From Bacteroidia bacterium (lineage in GTDB: Bacteria; Bacteroidota; Bacteroidia; UKL13-3), in NCBI GenBank assembly GCA_020049855.1, contig JAGVLJ010000029.1:1-35367 (forward strand): a DNA stretch of 35,367 bases, written 5' to 3'. The position numbers and the translations under genes are program-made. Shown here piece after piece: positions 31,980-35,367 of the stretch. How positions within the stretch are numbered: the stretch's first letter is position 1; every line of letters starts with the position of its first letter. The notes under the pieces were generated by a model. It was not told the origin of the DNA. It saw nothing but the letters and a program-made list of their open reading frames with translations, and ran no database searches.

Positions 31980-34900
31980 TTAGTGAAGGGCGTGAAAAGT
32001 TCCGTTAAGTTCATAGGGTTTATCACTCCAGTCGGTAAAGCGTATTATGTAGGCAAAAATTTCGTCACGTGGCATATTATCTCCAAAGGTTCCGTTAAAT
32101 AAAAATTTTTTATCGGATGATTGAAAAATTTGCTCCCCCCAACGGTTATAAATGTGTATATTAAATTCTTTAACAAACGAAGATATTACCATCCAGGAAT
32201 CATTTAGGGCATCGCCATTTGGAGTAAATGCGGTAGGCGTAAATACTAATGGCTGTTGAACCAGTGCAATGGTGTTAGATGAACTTTCAAAAGGTTTGCT
32301 TTTGCTGTTTTCAATGGCAATTACCCGGTAAAAGTATAAGCCACAATCGTCATACAATTGAGCATCCGTAAGTTTTAGCATGTTGCCCGGCTTTTGGCTA
32401 ATTTTTGTTTCTGGTAGAAATGGGTCGGTGCGCAGTATCTGGTAGTTTCTTACTCCGGCTTTCCAGGCTGTATATGCATTCCAATAAATTTCGTTTTCAA
32501 ACCCGTTGGCTTCACCCCGCAATACAATGGTACAAGCTTCATCTAATCTTTTTGATTCGAGTCCGCACTCATTGTATTGAGTAATGCCATAGCAATATGA
32601 CATATTACTTACATCCACCAACGGATCCAATAAAAAGGTGTCGTTTTTAGTAATGGTTTTAAACGTTTCAAACGGAGCACTCGATAAATTCAACCTTCGG
32701 TAGATCTGGTATTTCTCCCAAATAGGGTCGGTCGATTTTACCCAGCTTACTTCAATAGCCGCGTTGTTTACTACACTCACGTAATTTAAGGATAATGGCG
32801 AAGGAATAAACGTACTATCAATGATCGAACAGGCCCGTAGCGATGAAAGTCCCGCGTTTCCGCAGTTGTTATACCCGATAATGAAGTAACAATAGTTATT
32901 GGTTAGCCAGTTTATGGCTTTTTTATCTATGTACGAAAAGGTGTCGGTACGATAAAACTGATGAAGGGTATTGGTGCTTCCATCAGGATTTTGGCGGTAC
33001 AGAATAAAGTGGCTGAAATATTTATTGGTGCTGTCAAAGTTCCATCGCACATTAAGTGTATTGGCATCAACCCGTTTTACGCAATATACTATGGGAGGTT
33101 TAGGTGTAGGGGGTGGTATCACCACAATATGAATGCGGTTGGTGCGAGAATTGGGTACGGGGCAGGCATTATCCCATATTAGCATGCTTATAGAGAACGT
33201 ATCTTTCCCACTATCGGAGCAATCGGCCTTCCAAGCAAGATGTCCTTTGGCTATATCAATTCCGTAAGTTGCGTTTAGCGTACCCAAATTTGTTGACTTG
33301 AGGTTATCGGCCAATATTTCTCCGCGATATTCATATTGAATTGTAACCTTTTTAGGTGTTTTGCTTTTGATAGAAAAATCATAATAAAAACTATCGGCAG
33401 CAATTGCATACAGTATGGTATCCATTGCCATATCAAACGGATTGTAGTTGGCAGTATCGGGGTACAGTTTTGTACAGGAGTAACGAGTAGTATCCGAATG
33501 ATTATTGCATATGTTTACCCCGTACATATAGTAGCAATAATCATTTTGTTTATGGTACTTGGCATATGAGTCAACCAAACTGTCATCGGTATTTGTAAAA
33601 TAGGTTTGATATGGTGCTATTACCTTTAAATCGGGCAGCACCTTATCTATTACTAATTCTTTAAAGAATTTAAGCGGATTGCTTTTATCAGCTACCCAAA
33701 TTACTTTTACCGTGTTTGAGTCTATACTTTTTACACAGGTAAGTTCGGGGGGTATTATATCCGGCACCGGCTTAACAAGAATTCGGATATATCCTGTTTT
33801 AGATTTTTCATCGGGACATCCATTATCATGAATATCTACTCTAATCCAAAAGGTATCTTTTCCTCCATTGGTGCAATTTGTTTTCCAGGTTAACGTATTA
33901 GATAGTGACCTGAGTCCTGTAACAGATCCGGTAATGATAGCAGGATTAAGATGGGTAAGTGCAGACCCGGAGTAGGTTACATACAATGAATCATCTTTAT
34001 CCGGGTCAGTAATTTTAAAATTATAAAATAAGGTTTCAGTAGCATAAACTGTTAAGAAAGTATCATTAAACTGAGGAGCAAATAAAGAACTGTTTAAATT
34101 AATTTTAAACGCGGCATTATTGCAGTTAAAACTATTATTTTTTCGCGACCATGCTCCCGATGTGGTAGGGAAATCAGAATTTCCACCACAGCCAGCACAT
34201 ACCGACTGGTAAACGATACCCGTTTGATCAAAACGACTGGTACCTCCATCCACGTGCTCATCGCTTACAGGTCCTCCAAAAAAACTTCCATAAACTATTT
34301 TATCTAGGTTAGCGGTTATAACTGTCAGATAAAAGTCAGACCCATCAGTAGTTTGCTGGTATCCGTTTGAAGTCACAGTAAGTCCGATGGTTTTTCCTGT
34401 TTCCGAGTTAAAATTATTATTAACCCTACCTCCCCAGCCAGATAGACAAATATTTCCACAACGGTCAACTAAAAAAGCTGATGGAGATATTTCGATTCTT
34501 CCCAGCCCGTTGCCTATTACAGTTGAAGTAATCAAGGTGCTTAAATCATTATTTAAAACTGTAAAGAAAATTCGTCCTTTGGGCTTGGCAATAGTACCTG
34601 CTGTTACCGGAAATCCATTACTTAGGGTTTGCCCCGTAACGTAAACACGTCCTGTGGCATCGGTTTGCACAAAATAGGTTTGATCGTATTGCGCTCCACC
34701 CAAGTAAGTAAATTCTTTGAAAGTGCCATTAGGCAGGGTGTTTAGCCGAGCTACATATCCATCAACTCCTCCGCCTGAGGTATTTTGATATCCAGACGTA
34801 ATTCCGGGAAAAATATCGGATGCTGTTGTTCCTCCGCATAAGTATACAAATTGTTCTGTCTTATCAAATGCGAGGGAAAAGCCTGATACTTGCCCGGTTC

Positions 34901-35367
34901 CTCCTACAAATTGTATTTTGATTAGTTGGGTGATATTGGCGGCAAATTTGGCATAAACGGCAAACTGCGACCCTTTCCGTGAGTAGGTAATTAATCCATC
35001 CGAAGTTGACAAAGCAGTAAACGTAAGAGAACGGCAAGAAATGTATAAGTGTATGTTATCAGACTTGTCAACAATTACTTCTCCTCGATAATTATCCCCG
35101 TAATTATAAAATAATGGGGAGGATACTGAATTGTAACTACCACTAGCAGGTCCGTTCATTCCATCCGATCCATCTGATCCAAAATAGGTAGAGCCTAAAA
35201 GCGAAGCCCCATTTTCAGATAGCAGCCCGACCACAATATCGTACGAGCCATTGTGGGTTGGGTCGTAAGAGCCCGCTGTAACCGGAAAATCATACGATTG
35301 GGAAGTACCTAAGATGACTAATTGATTTTTACTGTTAACAATAAGGCTGTGGGGTTGCTCTGATGAC
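31980..35367 (-). CDS. Large T9SS cargo protein with beta-propeller repeats, repeated Ig/Fn3-like modules and CHU_C domain; partial
   Basis: At least 1128 residues; the frame is open to the right edge, so the N-terminus and signal peptide are missing. A GTG at 35234 is not the real start because coding continues upstream (S-Y-D-F-P-V-T-A-G-S-Y-D). The first part has SBBP-type propeller blades (G-S-T-Y-F-G-S-D-G, Y-L-G-G-A-Q-Y-D, G-S-F-F-G-G). Next come two copies of a module with G-K-D-T-F, D-N-G/A-C-P and C-V-K, then Fn3-like domains. The end is CHU_C: P-T-A-F-T-P-N-G-D-A-L-N-D, I-Y-N-R-W-G-E-Q-I-F-Q-S, F-N-G-T-F, and finally G-T-F-H-A-L-H. It is exported by T9SS to the cell surface; the function is unknown. 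Confidence 0.88.
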   Translation of the reverse strand, partial: SSEQPHSLIVNSKNQLVILGTSQSYDFPVTAGSYDPTHNGSYDIVVGLLSENGASLLGSTYFGSDGSDGMNGPASGSYNSVSSPLFYNYGDNYRGEVIVDKSDNIHLYISCRSLTFTALSTSDGLITYSRKGSQFAVYAKFAANITQLIKIQFVGGTGQVSGFSLAFDKTEQFVYLCGGTTASDIFPGITSGYQNTSGGGVDGYVARLNTLPNGTFKEFTYLGGAQYDQTYFVQTDATGRVYVTGQTLSNGFPVTAGTIAKPKGRIFFTVLNNDLSTLITSTVIGNGLGRIEISPSAFLVDRCGNICLSGWGGRVNNNFNSETGKTIGLTVTSNGYQQTTDGSDFYLTVITANLDKIVYGSFFGGPVSDEHVDGGTSRFDQTGIVYQSVCAGCGGNSDFPTTSGAWSRKNNSFNCNNAAFKINLNSSLFAPQFNDTFLTVYATETLFYNFKITDPDKDDSLYVTYSGSALTHLNPAIITGSVTGLRSLSNTLTWKTNCTNGGKDTFWIRVDIHDNGCPDEKSKTGYIRILVKPVPDIIPPELTCVKSIDSNTVKVIWVADKSNPLKFFKELVIDKVLPDLKVIAPYQTYFTNTDDSLVDSYAKYHKQNDYCYYMYGVNICNNHSDTTRYSCTKLYPDTANYNPFDMAMDTILYAIAADSFYYDFSIKSKTPKKVTIQYEYRGEILADNLKSTNLGTLNATYGIDIAKGHLAWKADCSDSGKDTFSISMLIWDNACPVPNSRTNRIHIVVIPPPTPKPPIVYCVKRVDANTLNVRWNFDSTNKYFSHFILYRQNPDGSTNTLHQFYRTDTFSYIDKKAINWLTNNYCYFIIGYNNCGNAGLSSLRACSIIDSTFIPSPLSLNYVSVVNNAAIEVSWVKSTDPIWEKYQIYRRLNLSSAPFETFKTITKNDTFLLDPLVDVSNMSYCYGITQYNECGLESKRLDEACTIVLRGEANGFENEIYWNAYTAWKAGVRNYQILRTDPFLPETKISQKPGNMLKLTDAQLYDDCGLYFYRVIAIENSKSKPFESSSNTIALVQQPLVFTPTAFTPNGDALNDSWMVISSFVKEFNIHIYNRWGEQIFQSSDKKFLFNGTFGDNMPRDEIFAYIIRFTDWSDKPYELNGTFHALH

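Noticed and set aside
31905-32102. Forward frame of 65 codons between lon and the T9SS cargo gene
   Set aside because: Most of it lies antisense to the conserved CHU_C domain and it has no recognisable features of its own.

Overview
The window looks like the chromosome of a member of the Bacteroidota. Three things point there: several proteins carry type IX secretion (T9SS) C-terminal domains (a CHU_C-type domain at each window edge and a type A sorting domain on the NHL protein at 13450-14853); many genes are preceded by the Bacteroidota -7 promoter element TAnnTTTG; and the housekeeping proteins are of Bacteroidota type (long PurC, 5-repeat DUF349 protein, RDAMQ-type HMG-CoA lyase). The DNA is AT-rich and ribosome-binding sites are A-rich rather than Shine-Dalgarno-like. 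The genus cannot be fixed from the sequence. I see no phage, insertion sequence, CRISPR array, tRNA or rRNA.

Layout. 1-97 is the tail of a T9SS cargo protein. 176-3410 is a polyhydroxyalkanoate (PHA) locus: a PhaJ-like (R)-enoyl-CoA hydratase facing away from phaE and phaC, the two subunits of a class III PHA synthase, with a terminator-like hairpin between phaE and phaC. 3834-5671 is a two-gene unit (alpha/beta hydrolase and a flippase-like membrane protein) with a GTGA overlap. After a small periplasmic Spy-like protein come mnmA, a lipoprotein and a subtilisin-like protease, probably one operon (6254-9747). 9754-12443 (reverse) holds a DUF349 protein coupled to a methyltransferase, divergent from an HMG-CoA lyase. 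13450-16863 (reverse) holds a secreted NHL-repeat protein, purC and phoH; phoH is divergent from a SAM hydroxide adenosyltransferase plus an ABM-fold protein. 18077-19522 holds a LysM/RlpA-like protein and a small lipoprotein.

19532-20262 is the decayed remnant of a DNA polymerase III alpha (dnaE-type) gene: the start of the PHP domain and the C-terminal helix-hairpin-helix region are still readable, but the polymerase core is gone and there are frameshifts and nonsense codons. Then come a PhnP-like metallo-hydrolase and an RqcH/NFACT-like protein, two tandem paralogous secreted proteins of unknown family (22448-23426, reverse), a membrane-anchored SRPBCC/GyrI-like protein, moeA, two small membrane proteins behind hrpB, lon, and a large T9SS cargo protein that runs off the right edge.

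Functionally the window mixes carbon storage (PhaJ/PhaE/PhaC, possibly fed by beta-oxidation), tRNA and translation quality control (MnmA, NFACT), proteolysis (Lon, S8 protease), purine synthesis and cell-surface proteins. No complete new multi-gene system is evident. The observations most worth a second look are the dnaE relic, the tandem secreted paralogs, the altered nucleophile box of PhaC with the phaE-phaC attenuator-like hairpin, the changed Asp-Arg motif in the NFACT protein, and overlapping or nearly leaderless promoters.
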